The notes beneath the pieces are model-generated. The model did no database searches. It was not told where the DNA came from and saw only the letters and a list, made by a program, of their open reading frames with translations. Source: Streptomyces sp. NBC_00358 (lineage in GTDB: Bacteria > Actinomycetota > Actinomycetes > Streptomycetales > Streptomycetaceae). Taken from it: a stretch of 64,000 nt of DNA. Location: NCBI RefSeq assembly GCF_036099295.1, contig NZ_CP107976.1:3534001-3598000 (forward strand). Reading direction: 5' to 3'. Both the position numbers and the translations under genes were made by a program. This document shows positions 1 through 7,450 of the stretch, one piece after another. Numbering within the stretch: the first letter of the stretch is position 1; the number at the start of each line of letters is the position of its first letter.

Positions 1-246
1 CGGCCGCGGGAAGCCGTGCGCGGGGGTCGCGTCGTCGAAGCGCGGTGCGCCTCGCTGTGCCGCGCCGCGCGGTGAAGTCCCTCCCGCGGGCGGGTAGGGG
101 CCCTGCGAACCGGGCGACCGGGTCGCCGCGCGGCGGGCGTCGTCAGGACCCGGCACCGGACCGGGAGCCGCCTCCGCCGCCGGCACCGCTCGCGTCCGCG
201 AGGTGTCCGCCTTGTCGGCCCGCCCCCGACGACTGTGTCGTCCCAC
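1..246 (-). CDS. DUF3152-type protein, N-terminal part (runs off the window)
   Basis: An open frame on the minus strand starts with GTG at 246 and continues without a stop through base 1, giving 82 codons. It opens VGRHSRRGRADK and continues Pro/Ala/Arg-rich. Such a start is, from memory, typical of the cytoplasmic head of Streptomyces DUF3152 (zincin-like) membrane proteins. A GAGGCGGG ribosome site lies just upstream, inside the end of the alpha/beta hydrolase gene, whose stop is only 8 nt away, so the two form an operon. The catalytic-like C-terminal domain is outside the window, so the family call is an inference from the N-terminus and position; the open frame itself is seen directly. 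Confidence 0.55.
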   Translation of the reverse strand, partial: MGRHSRRGRADKADTSRTRAVPAAEAAPGPVPGPDDARRAATRSPGSQGPYPPAGGTSPRGAAQRGAPRFDDATPAHGFPRP

Positions 247-254
247 TTCCCGCC

Positions 255-1244
255 TCAGCTCTCCGCGCCGATTGCCACCGAAGAGGTCAACTCTCCCAGA
301 TCCGCCAGGAGTTCACGAAAGGCGGTGGCGACCGTCTCCGGATACTCCATCATGGCGACGTGCCCCGCCTCCGGCAGGGACAGCAGCCGGGAGTCGCGGA
401 AGGCACGGGCCGCGCGCTGCGCCATACGGTAGCCGACAAGTTGGTCGCGGCCTCCGTAGACGAGGAGCGTCGGGGCGAGCACCCGTTCGGCCTGACGCCA
501 CAACCCGTGCTGTCCGCCCAGCGTGTACGCGTTCACGACCCCGCGCGCGGAGCGTGCCATGGCGTCCCAGAAGTAGGGCAGGGCGAGCCGCCGCTCCATC
601 TCCTCGACCGCGTGGCGGAACCCCTCGGGCGTGACGATGCCGGGGTCGCCGTAACAGAGGGCCAGCACCCCCCGTACCCGCTGCTCAGCGCTCCAGTCCT
701 GGGTGAGTCTGGTGAACAGCCCCGCCACCCCGGGCAGCGCGAGCAGCGCGGTCGGCCACGCGGAGCGCTGCGCGCGGATCTCGGGGAGCGCGGGTGAGAC
801 CAACGTGAGCGTCCGGACGAGATCCGGCCGCACGGCGGCGACGCGCGTCGTGACGGCTCCACCGAGTGAATTGCCGAAAAGATGTACAGGCCCGCGTCCG
901 GACGCGTCGAGATAGCGGATGACCGCGCGCGCGTGGCCGGTGACCGAGTAGTCGCCGTCGTCCGGCGGCGGCGAGTCGCCGAAGCCCGGCAGGTCCAGGG
1001 CCTCACTGTCCACGAGCCCGTCGAGCAGGGACATCAGCGCCGACCAGTTCTGCGAGGAACCGCCCAGACCGTGCACGTACAGCGCGGACGGCAGGTTCTC
1101 CCGGACCGGCGGTCTCGACCGGACCGTCAGCGTGATGCCGGGCAGCCCGACCGATCGCAGTCGCTCGCCCTCCGCGACCCTGACGGCACCGACCCTCGGC
1201 ATCACGGTGGCGGCCGGCGCGGAAGGGAGTTCGGTCGAAGACAT
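255..1244 (-). CDS. alpha/beta-fold hydrolase
   Basis: A 329-aa hydrolase of the alpha/beta fold. It has the oxyanion motif HGLGGSS near residue 59, the nucleophile elbow GNSLGG near 125, the acid in GGRDQLVG and the catalytic His in EAGHVAMMEYP near the C-terminus, so the Ser-Asp-His triad is complete. No signal peptide or membrane segment is visible, so it should be cytoplasmic. The substrate cannot be told from sequence; related enzymes are esterases, lipases and C-C hydrolases. The ATG at 1244 is supported by a TAACAT hexamer 6 nt upstream and no ribosome site, which points to a leaderless message. The DUF3152-type gene follows 8 nt downstream. Confidence 0.9.
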   Translation of the reverse strand: MSSTELPSAPAATVMPRVGAVRVAEGERLRSVGLPGITLTVRSRPPVRENLPSALYVHGLGGSSQNWSALMSLLDGLVDSEALDLPGFGDSPPPDDGDYSVTGHARAVIRYLDASGRGPVHLFGNSLGGAVTTRVAAVRPDLVRTLTLVSPALPEIRAQRSAWPTALLALPGVAGLFTRLTQDWSAEQRVRGVLALCYGDPGIVTPEGFRHAVEEMERRLALPYFWDAMARSARGVVNAYTLGGQHGLWRQAERVLAPTLLVYGGRDQLVGYRMAQRAARAFRDSRLLSLPEAGHVAMMEYPETVATAFRELLADLGELTSSVAIGAES

Positions 1245-1250
1245 GCCGCA

Positions 1251-1256
1251 ATGTTA
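1251..1256 (-). promoter_or_regulatory. -10 hexamer TAACAT for a leaderless hydrolase mRNA
   Basis: On the minus strand TAACAT ends 6 nt before the ATG at 1244. This places the expected transcription start at the start codon. No Shine-Dalgarno site is present. Confidence 0.5.
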
Positions 1257-1403
1257 CGAGACGATCACGCGGGGGCTCATGTGTTCGCCGTCACAGATGG
1301 CGAGCGGATCGCATAGCGTCCGGATCGCGTGTCTCCTAGGCTTCGAACGAGGGCACTCGTACGCACATCAGGAGCGCACTCGTACCGTTCGGGAAGAGGA
1401 ACC

Positions 1404-1622
1404 ATGACAGTCGACCCGACAGACCCCGGAACCTTCGACGACCAGTTCCGGGAAATCCTCGACACGGAGGCCCCCGAGGCCGACGCCGCCGAGCAGTCCG
1501 CCGAGCTGGACCCCGCGGACGATGTCGACCCGGAACCCCCGGGCGACCGGCTCAACGCCGATGAGGCGGATCTCGCCGAGCAGGCCCGCGTCGTCCGGCT
1601 GAACGAGGACGACTATCGGTGA
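1404..1622 (+). CDS. small acidic protein, 72 aa
   Basis: ATG at 1404 is preceded by GGGAAGAGGA with good spacing and encodes a 72-residue protein very rich in Asp and Glu, with Pro-rich stretches and no Cys, Trp or membrane segment. It begins MTVDPTDPGTFDDQF and ends NEDDYR. I do not recognise a domain. It is probably a soluble, partly disordered protein. It is transcribed away from the hydrolase and toward the TetR gene. A longer frame from 1329 exists, but the ribosome site favours 1404. Confidence 0.65.
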   Translation: MTVDPTDPGTFDDQFREILDTEAPEADAAEQSAELDPADDVDPEPPGDRLNADEADLAEQARVVRLNEDDYR

Positions 1623-1808
1623 CATGACACCGCTGACCGAGGCCACCGGGACGGCCGCGTGCCCAGCTCGTCCCCTTCGGCACACTGTGCGCCGTCCCCA
1701 TCGGCGTCCGGTCCGTGAAATTCTGCGCTCGCACCGCACACAGCAGGGTTACCGAAAAGTACGATGGCGGCGCGGCGCACACCGCACGTGGACAATTTGG
1801 GAGGCGGC

Positions 1809-2450
1809 GTGACAGCCATCGAGCAGACAGAGGCAGCACGCCCGCGGGGCACTCGCCTGCCGCGCCGTGCCCGACGCAACCAGCTCCTCGGCGCCGCCCA
1901 GGAAGTTTTCGTTGCGCAGGGGTATCACTCGGCCGCCATGGACGACATCGCCGAGCGCGCGGGCGTCAGCAAGCCGGTTCTCTACCAGCACTTCCCGGGC
2001 AAGCTCGATCTGTACCTCGCGCTGCTGGACCAGCACTGCGAGTCGCTGCTCCTGTCGGTGCGGACGGCGCTCGCGTCGACCTCGGACAACAAGCTGCGCG
2101 TCCGCGCCACCATGGACGCCTACTTCGCGTACGTGGAGGACGAGGGCGGCGCGTTCCGGCTGGTCTTCGAGTCGGACCTGACCAATGAGCCGGCGGTGCG
2201 CGAGCGCGTCGACAAGGTGACGCTCGAATGCGCCGAGGCGATCTGCGACGTCATCGCGGAGGACACCGGTCTCTCGCGCACCGAGTCGATGCTCCTCGCC
2301 TCGGGGCTCGGCGGTCTGGCCCAGGTGGTGGCCCGTTCCTGGCTGCACAGCGACCACAGTGTCCCGCGCGACCAGGCGGTCCAGCTGCTGACCTCGCTCG
2401 CCTGGCGGGGCATCGCGGGCTTCCCGCTGCACGGCAGCGAGAACCACTGA
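1809..2450 (+). CDS. TetR/AcrR-family transcriptional regulator
   Basis: A 213-aa one-component regulator. The N-terminal helix-turn-helix is clear (LGAAQEVFVAQGY, then MDDIAERAGVSKPVLYQHF), followed by an all-helical ligand-binding and dimerisation domain. I chose the GTG at 1809 because GGGAGG lies just upstream, though the spacing is short at about 4 nt; an in-frame ATG at 1764 would add 15 residues. It stands alone with its own terminator and has no divergent partner, so its target and ligand cannot be inferred from context. Confidence 0.88.
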   Translation: MTAIEQTEAARPRGTRLPRRARRNQLLGAAQEVFVAQGYHSAAMDDIAERAGVSKPVLYQHFPGKLDLYLALLDQHCESLLLSVRTALASTSDNKLRVRATMDAYFAYVEDEGGAFRLVFESDLTNEPAVRERVDKVTLECAEAICDVIAEDTGLSRTESMLLASGLGGLAQVVARSWLHSDHSVPRDQAVQLLTSLAWRGIAGFPLHGSENH

Positions 2451-2474
2451 CCCGCTGAATCACCGACATCGGGA

Positions 2475-2506
2475 GAAGCGGCCGGGAGCGTACCCCCGGC
2501 CGCTTC
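2475..2506 (+). terminator. hairpin terminator after the TetR gene
   Basis: A perfect 12-bp stem (GAAGCGGCCGGG with its complement, 8-nt loop) begins 24 nt after the stop codon and is followed by TTTG. Confidence 0.8.
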
Positions 2507-2634
2507 TTTGTTCCCGCCGGCTGTTCGCTCCTGGCGTTCCCGGGCGGAGCATGCACCCTCCCTCGCCGGGCTAATGTGTGCTGCGTACGGCGCGTACGAA
2601 CGCGCACATGACTGACCGTCGGAGGGACAAAGCC

Positions 2635-2862
2635 GTGGAGGTCAAGATCGGCGTGCTGCACGCGCCCCGCGAGATCGTTCTGGAGAGCGGTCAGACCCCG
2701 GAAGAGGTCGAGCGCGCGGTGTCCGAGGCGCTGGCCGGCAAGTCGCAGCTGCTGAGCCTCGTGGACGACCACGGCCGCAAGGTCCTGGTTCCGGCCGACC
2801 GGCTGGCGTACGTGGAGCTCGGTGAGCCCACGCAGCGCAAGGTCGGATTCAGCGCTCTGTAG
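2635..2862 (+). CDS. DUF3107 family protein, 75 aa
   Basis: A 75-aa protein that starts VEVKIGVLHAPREIV and matches the small actinobacterial DUF3107 family in length and sequence. It is predicted to be an alpha/beta protein without membrane segments; the function is unknown. The GTG at 2635 is chosen because GGAGGG lies 8 nt upstream. An ATG at 2608 would add nine residues of low-complexity basic sequence. The gene is monocistronic, flanked by hairpins on both sides. Confidence 0.85.
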   Translation: MEVKIGVLHAPREIVLESGQTPEEVERAVSEALAGKSQLLSLVDDHGRKVLVPADRLAYVELGEPTQRKVGFSAL

Positions 2863-2884
2863 GACAACGCAGTAACAGCAGTGA

Positions 2885-2927
2885 CAGGGGAAGGGCCCGG
2901 TGACCAGGTCACCGGGCCCTTCCCCTG
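2885..2927. terminator. 21-bp perfect inverted repeat
   Basis: Two perfectly complementary 21-nt arms (2885-2905 and 2907-2927) are separated by one base, 23 nt after the DUF3107 stop. No T-run follows. It is an unusually long and perfect intrinsic-type terminator. Confidence 0.8.
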
Positions 2928-3036
2928 TTGCGCGGACGGAGCACATCCCGCACACAGGGGAGGGTTGCGTTCCACACGTCACGGGTAGGACCGGCTACGA
3001 CCGATTTGCACCGGCCGTGCGGGAGGGACTCTCACC

Positions 3037-3306
3037 ATGTTCTTGGAAGTGCTCGGCTCCGCGCTGCTCGGTCTCGCGCTGGCGTGGGCGGCCTCGTACC
3101 GCCTGCCCCACCGGTTGCCGACCCGCAACCTGGTCCTGTCGACGGGCGTGGCGGGAGCCCTGGTCGGCGCGTTCCTGACGCACACGGCACTGGGCTCCGG
3201 CCACTTCCTGGTCATCCTGCTGGGCGCGGCGGTCGTCTCCGCGGCACTGCTGTCGCTGCTGCTCCGCCCCGAGGAGCGGTTTCGCCGCCGCTCGGCGACG
3301 GCGTAA
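3037..3306 (+). CDS. small integral membrane protein, 89 aa
   Basis: ATG at 3037 follows a strong GGGAGGGA site. The 89-aa product has three hydrophobic stretches (about residues 2-20, 34-50 and 58-77) and a basic tail (EERFRRRSATA), so it should sit in the cytoplasmic membrane with the tail inside. I recognise no domain. It lies between DUF3107 and a convergent ferritin-like gene. Confidence 0.75.
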   Translation: MFLEVLGSALLGLALAWAASYRLPHRLPTRNLVLSTGVAGALVGAFLTHTALGSGHFLVILLGAAVVSAALLSLLLRPEERFRRRSATA

Positions 3307-3437
3307 GCCGTTCCGGCGACCGCGGTCGCGTGACCGTGAACCGCGCTCCTGAGGGCTGTCCCGTCAATCCCCGGTAGGGCCGTTCGGCGAGCCCCGGACG
3401 TGTCCTGGGTGCGCCCCGGGCCCCGCCTGGGCCCGTC

Positions 3438-4199
3438 CTAGGCGGCGAGGCCCAGTGCGGCCATCCGCTTGGTGTGCGCCTCGGTGATCCGGGAGAACAT
3501 CCGGCCGACCTCGGCGAGGTCGAATCCGTCGGCGACGCCGCCCACGAGCATCGTCGACAGGGCGTCGCGGTCGGCGACCACGCGCTGCGACTGGGACAGC
3601 GCCTCGCCCATCAGCCGTCGCGCCCACAGCGCGAGCCGGCCCCCCACCCGGGGGTCGGCGTCGATCGCGGCGCGCACCTTCTCGATGGCGAAGCCGGCGT
3701 GACCGGTGTCGTCGAGGACGCCGAGGACGAGCTTGCGCGTGTCCGAGTCGAGCCGGGCCGCGACCTCACGGTAGAAGTCACTGGCGATCGAGTCGCCGAC
3801 GTAGGCCTTGACGAGCCCCTCCAGCCAGTCCGAGGGGGCCGTCTGCCGGTGGAAGCCGTCGAGCGCCGCGACGAACGGCTCCATCGCCTGCGTCGGCTCC
3901 GCGCCGACCGCGGCGAGCCGGTCCCGCAACTGCTCGAAGTGGTGGAACTCGGAGGACGCCATCTTCGCCAGTTCCGACTTGTCGCTGAGCGTGGGCGCCA
4001 GCTTGGCGTCCTCCGCGAGCCGCTCGAACGCCGCGAGCTCGCCGTACGCGAGCGCTCCCAGCAGGTCCACGACCGCGGCGCGGTACTGGGGGTCGACCGA
4101 GGCCGTGTCCCAGTTCTGCGCGGCGACCCCGGTGGCCGCGGGGGCGGTGTCGGCGGGGGCCCCGGAGGGCTTCTCAGCGGCGTTGTCAGGCGTCGTCAT
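3438..4199 (-). CDS. ferritin-like (MiaE-like) domain protein
   Basis: A 253-aa, mostly helical protein. It contains the ferritin-like pattern of acidic and His residues in successive helices: GELAAFERLAEDA, SSEFHHFEQLRD, DSIASDFYREVA and DTGHAGFAIEKV, that is E...EFHH...D...H. This is the arrangement of a di-iron four-helix bundle, close to the tRNA-hydroxylase-like ferritin subgroup common in actinobacteria. The first 30 residues are Ala/Pro-rich and likely disordered. The reaction is unproven. The ATG at 4199 is chosen because a TATTGT hexamer lies 7 nt upstream, which fits a leaderless message; an upstream extension to 4484 has no support. Confidence 0.8.
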   Translation of the reverse strand: MTTPDNAAEKPSGAPADTAPAATGVAAQNWDTASVDPQYRAAVVDLLGALAYGELAAFERLAEDAKLAPTLSDKSELAKMASSEFHHFEQLRDRLAAVGAEPTQAMEPFVAALDGFHRQTAPSDWLEGLVKAYVGDSIASDFYREVAARLDSDTRKLVLGVLDDTGHAGFAIEKVRAAIDADPRVGGRLALWARRLMGEALSQSQRVVADRDALSTMLVGGVADGFDLAEVGRMFSRITEAHTKRMAALGLAA

Positions 4200-4206
4200 G
4201 AAGCGC

Positions 4207-4212
4207 ACAATA
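4207..4212 (-). promoter_or_regulatory. -10 hexamer TATTGT for the ferritin-like gene
   Basis: The hexamer ends 7 nt before the ATG at 4199 on the minus strand and there is no ribosome site, so leaderless transcription is predicted. Confidence 0.45.
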
Positions 4213-4579
4213 GCCCGCTCACAGCACGGTGGAAGCCCCTGGTCAACCAGTGTGACGGCGACTACGTGACCAAATCGGCCATCGCATGTGCGCGATTCCG
4301 GGGTATGGTGGTAATGCGCCCGGCGAGTAAATTCGACGGGCCGCACGAATGAGGATGCCCGGTCGGTGGCCCGATCGGCTCCGACCCGACAGCCCTCCTC
4401 GTCGGTACGGCACATTGCGTACGGCATCCGGAGGGAACCCTCAGCGGCACGAGAGCTCGAGCGTCGGCAGTGGTCCCACGCCACTCGGCCCGCCCGTCAA
4501 GAGCGGCCGACGTCCCCGGCACGGTCCCGTCACGACCCCCGCGCTCGCCTCGCACCGCGTACACAGAAGAGGCAGCACC
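4213..4579 (+). promoter_or_regulatory. long upstream region and probable 5' leader of the helicase gene
   Basis: No convincing gene is present. TATGGT at 4304-4309 is a plausible -10 box; if used, the helicase message would carry a leader of about 260 nt. Long leaders are common for cold-shock DEAD-box helicase genes, so RNA-level control is possible. I found no strong hairpin here by eye. Confidence 0.35.
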
Positions 4580-6979
4580 CTGACTACGACTTTCCGAGAC
4601 CTCGGAATCCTTCCTGAGACCGCCGAAGCCCTTGAGGCCGTCGGCATCATCAACCCCTTCCCCATCCAGGAGATGACGCTCCCGGTAGCCCTTTCCGGCT
4701 CCGACGTCATCGGCCAGGCCAAGACCGGCACCGGCAAGACGCTGGGCTTCGGCCTTCCGCTCCTGGAGCGCGTCACCGTCCCCGCGGACGTCGAGGCGGG
4801 CCGGGCCAAGCCCGAGCAGCTCACCGACGCCCCGCAGGCCCTCGTCGTCGTCCCGACGCGTGAGCTGTGCACCCAGGTGACCAACGACCTGCTGACCGCG
4901 GGCAAGGTCCGCAACGTGCGCGTTCTCGCCATCTACGGCGGCCGTGCGTACGAGCCCCAGGTGGAGGCCCTGAAGAAGGGCGTCGACGTCATCGTCGGCA
5001 CCCCGGGGCGACTGCTGGACCTCGCGGGCCAGAAGAAGCTCAACCTCAAGCACGTCAAGGCGCTCGTCCTCGACGAGGCCGACGAGATGCTCGACCTGGG
5101 CTTCCTGCCCGACGTCGAGAAGATCATGAACATGCTGCCGGCCCGCCGTCAGACGATGCTGTTCTCGGCGACCATGCCGGGCGCGGTCATCGGTCTCGCG
5201 CGCCGCTACATGTCGCAGCCCACACACATCCGCGCCTCCGAGCCGGACGACTCGGGCGCGACGGTCCGCAACACCGCGCAGTTCATCTACCGCGCGCACA
5301 ACATGGACAAGCCGGAGCTGGTCGCCCGCATACTGCAGGCCGACGGCCGGGGACTGGCCATGGTCTTCTGCCGCACCAAGCGCACGGCGGCCGACCTCGC
5401 CGACCAGCTCCAGCAGCGCGGTTTCGCGTCCGGCGCGGTCCACGGCGACCTCGGCCAGGGCGCCCGCGAGCAGGCGCTGCGCGCGTTCCGCAACGGCAAG
5501 GTGGACGTCCTCGTCTGCACCGACGTCGCGGCCCGCGGTATCGACGTCGAGGGTGTCACCCACGTCATCAACTACCAGTCCCCCGAGGACGAGAAGACGT
5601 ACCTGCACCGCATCGGCCGTACCGGCCGCGCGGGCGCCAAGGGCATCGCGATCACCCTCGTCGACTGGGACGACATCCCGCGCTGGCAGCTCATCAACAA
5701 GGCACTGGACCTCGGCTTCGGCAACCCGCCGGAGACGTACTCCACGTCCCCGCACCTCTTCGAGGAACTGAGCATCCCGGTCGGCACCAAGGGTGTCCTG
5801 CCGCGTTCCGAGCGCACCCGCGCCGGGCTCTCGGCCGAAGAGGTCGAGGACCTGGGCGAGACCGGTGGCCGTGGCGCCCCGCGTGGCCGCGGTGGTCGTA
5901 CGGCGGCGCCGTCGACCACCGAGCGAGAGCGTGAGCGCCCGGCGCGCACGCCGCGCCAGCGCCGTCGTACGCGCAACGGTGCGCCGATGGACGAGACGTC
6001 CACGTCCGCCGAGACGACCACGGAGTCTCCCGCGTCCGTCGAGGCCACCGAGCCCCGCACGCCGCGCCGCCGTCGGCGTACCCGCGGTGGAACGGGCTCC
6101 GAGCCGGTGGCCGCCGCTGCCGTGGCCGCCCCGGTGGCCGAGGCCGCCGTCGCGACGGCCGAGGGTGTCACCGACGAGCCGGCCGCGCCGCGCCGTCGCC
6201 GGACCCGCAAGAGTGCCGGACCGGCCGAGACCGCCGTCGAGACGGCGGAGGCGGCCGTGACCGCGGCCGAGGCCGTCGTCGAGAGTGCCGCCGCCGAGAT
6301 CGTCGCCGAGGCTCCGGCCAGGCCGGCCCGTCGTCGGACCCGCAAGGCCGCCGAGACGGCGCCTGCGGCCGAGCCGGTCGCCGAGGCCGTCGAGGTCACC
6401 GAGACCGCGGCCAAGCCCGTGCGGCGCCGGACGCGCAAGGCCGCGGAGGCCGTCCTCGACACCGTCGAGGCCGTCGCGACCGAGGTGGCCGAGACCGTCA
6501 CGGAGACCAAGCCGCGGCGCACCCGCGCCAAGGCCGCCGCGACCGAGGTGGCCGAGACCGCCGAAGGCACCGAGGCCACGGACGCCAAGCCCGTACGCCG
6601 CCGGACCCGCAAGGCCGTCGCCGACACCGACATCCCGGCCCAGGCCGCCGACGAGACGGACACCAAGCCCGCCACCCGTCGACGCACCCGCAAGGCCGCG
6701 GAGGCCGTCCTCGACACCGTCGAGGCCGTCGCGACCGAGGTGGCCGAGACCGTCACGGAGACCAAGCCGCGGCGCACCCGCGCCAAGGCCGCCGCGACCG
6801 TCGCCACCGACACCGCCGAAGCCGCCGAGGCCACGGACGCCAAGCCCGTACGCCGCCGGACCCGCAAGGCCGTCGCCGACACCGACATCCCGGCCCAGGC
6901 CGCCGACGAGACGGACACCAAGCCCGCCACCCGTCGACGCACCCGCAAGGCTGTCGCCGCGGAGCCCACGGAGAGCTGA
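4580..6979 (+). CDS. DEAD-box ATP-dependent RNA helicase with repetitive basic/acidic tail
   Basis: A 799-aa RNA helicase. The core holds the Q motif (PFPIQ), Walker A AKTGTGKT (47-54), DEAD (165-168), SAT (196-198) and HRIGRTGRAG (from 343). Residues after about 430 form a low-complexity Ala/Glu/Thr/Val tail punctuated by eleven RRRTR- or PRRTR-type basic clusters, probably an RNA-binding disordered region. The conserved N-terminus TTTFRDLGILP follows directly after a CTG at 4580, with AGAAGAGG 7 nt upstream. No ATG or GTG lies nearer than a weakly supported ATG at 4349 that would add 77 Arg/Pro-rich residues, so CTG is the likely start. It probably acts in RNA unwinding, ribosome assembly or mRNA turnover. 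Confidence 0.92.
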   Translation: MTTTFRDLGILPETAEALEAVGIINPFPIQEMTLPVALSGSDVIGQAKTGTGKTLGFGLPLLERVTVPADVEAGRAKPEQLTDAPQALVVVPTRELCTQVTNDLLTAGKVRNVRVLAIYGGRAYEPQVEALKKGVDVIVGTPGRLLDLAGQKKLNLKHVKALVLDEADEMLDLGFLPDVEKIMNMLPARRQTMLFSATMPGAVIGLARRYMSQPTHIRASEPDDSGATVRNTAQFIYRAHNMDKPELVARILQADGRGLAMVFCRTKRTAADLADQLQQRGFASGAVHGDLGQGAREQALRAFRNGKVDVLVCTDVAARGIDVEGVTHVINYQSPEDEKTYLHRIGRTGRAGAKGIAITLVDWDDIPRWQLINKALDLGFGNPPETYSTSPHLFEELSIPVGTKGVLPRSERTRAGLSAEEVEDLGETGGRGAPRGRGGRTAAPSTTERERERPARTPRQRRRTRNGAPMDETSTSAETTTESPASVEATEPRTPRRRRRTRGGTGSEPVAAAAVAAPVAEAAVATAEGVTDEPAAPRRRRTRKSAGPAETAVETAEAAVTAAEAVVESAAAEIVAEAPARPARRRTRKAAETAPAAEPVAEAVEVTETAAKPVRRRTRKAAEAVLDTVEAVATEVAETVTETKPRRTRAKAAATEVAETAEGTEATDAKPVRRRTRKAVADTDIPAQAADETDTKPATRRRTRKAAEAVLDTVEAVATEVAETVTETKPRRTRAKAAATVATDTAEAAEATDAKPVRRRTRKAVADTDIPAQAADETDTKPATRRRTRKAVAAEPTES
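6434..6951 (+). repeat. 255-bp in-frame tandem duplication inside the helicase tail
   Basis: Bases 6434-6696 recur at 6689-6951 with an offset of exactly 255 bp (85 codons). The first 112 bases of the two copies are identical. About eight substitutions are confined to a roughly 25-base patch (6546-6569 against 6801-6824), and the rest matches again up to 6696/6951. This is a recent duplication of one tail module carrying RRRTRKAAE, PRRTRAKAA and two further RRRTRK clusters. Confidence 0.95.
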
Positions 6980-6989
6980 TCTCCCGTCC

Positions 6990-7028
6990 GATGGCCCGGT
7001 CCCCCCTTCCGGTGGGGGCCGGGCCATC
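6990..7028 (+). terminator. terminator after the helicase gene
   Basis: GATGGCCCGG pairs with CCGGGCCATC, extended inward by a C5/G5 helix with one bulged T. It begins 10 nt after the stop codon. Confidence 0.8.
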
Positions 7029-7063
7029 GGCGTTTCCCACTCCGCGCCCCAGCGTGCCCGTCC

Positions 7064-7289
7064 CGCCTCGCGCCCCCGTTGTCCCGTCGCCTTCCCCCGC
7101 CGATCCGCCCCTCGCGCCCCTGTTGATCCGTCGCCCTCTCTCGCCGGTCCGCCCCTCGCGCCCCCGTTGACCCGTCGCCCTCCCCCGCCGGTCCGCCCCT
7201 CGCGCCCCCGTTGACCCGTCGCCCTCCCCCGCCGGTCCGCCCCTCGCGCCCCCGTTGACCCGTCGCCCTCCCCCGCCGGTCCGCCCCCG
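7064..7289. repeat. 44-bp non-coding minisatellite, nearly five copies
   Basis: GTTG-initiated units begin at 7078, 7122, 7166, 7210 and 7254, exactly 44 bp apart. The central copies are identical (GTTGACCCGTCGCCCTCCCC plus 24 more bases) and the outer ones carry a few substitutions. 44 is not a multiple of three and all frames look artefactual, so it is treated as intergenic. Confidence 0.9.
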
Positions 7290-7437
7290 CGCCTCTGCTG
7301 GTCCCGCTGCTCGTCCCGCCCCCCGGCCGCCACAGGACCGGAATCCGCGGCCGATCGGGCGGCCTGCCACCCGCGGCGCCCGCCCGGTGCCGGCCCCGGA
7401 CCGCCCCACCCGCCGAGCGGCCGTCATGTTCGCCCGA

Positions 7438-7443
7438 TAGCCT
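7438..7443 (+). promoter_or_regulatory. -10 hexamer TAGCCT for the hydrolase at 7451
   Basis: The hexamer ends 7 nt before the ATG at 7451 and no Shine-Dalgarno site is present, so a leaderless transcript is predicted. Confidence 0.5.
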
Positions 7444-7450
7444 CCTGCGC

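Noticed and set aside
6434..7289. Tandem repeats considered as a CRISPR array
   Set aside because: Units are contiguous without unique spacers, one set is coding, and no cas genes are present.
4262..7333. 1023-codon open frame antisense to the helicase
   Set aside because: It is an antisense shadow of the high-GC helicase gene and its repeats, with Gly/Arg/Leu-rich nonsense composition and no ribosome site or domain.
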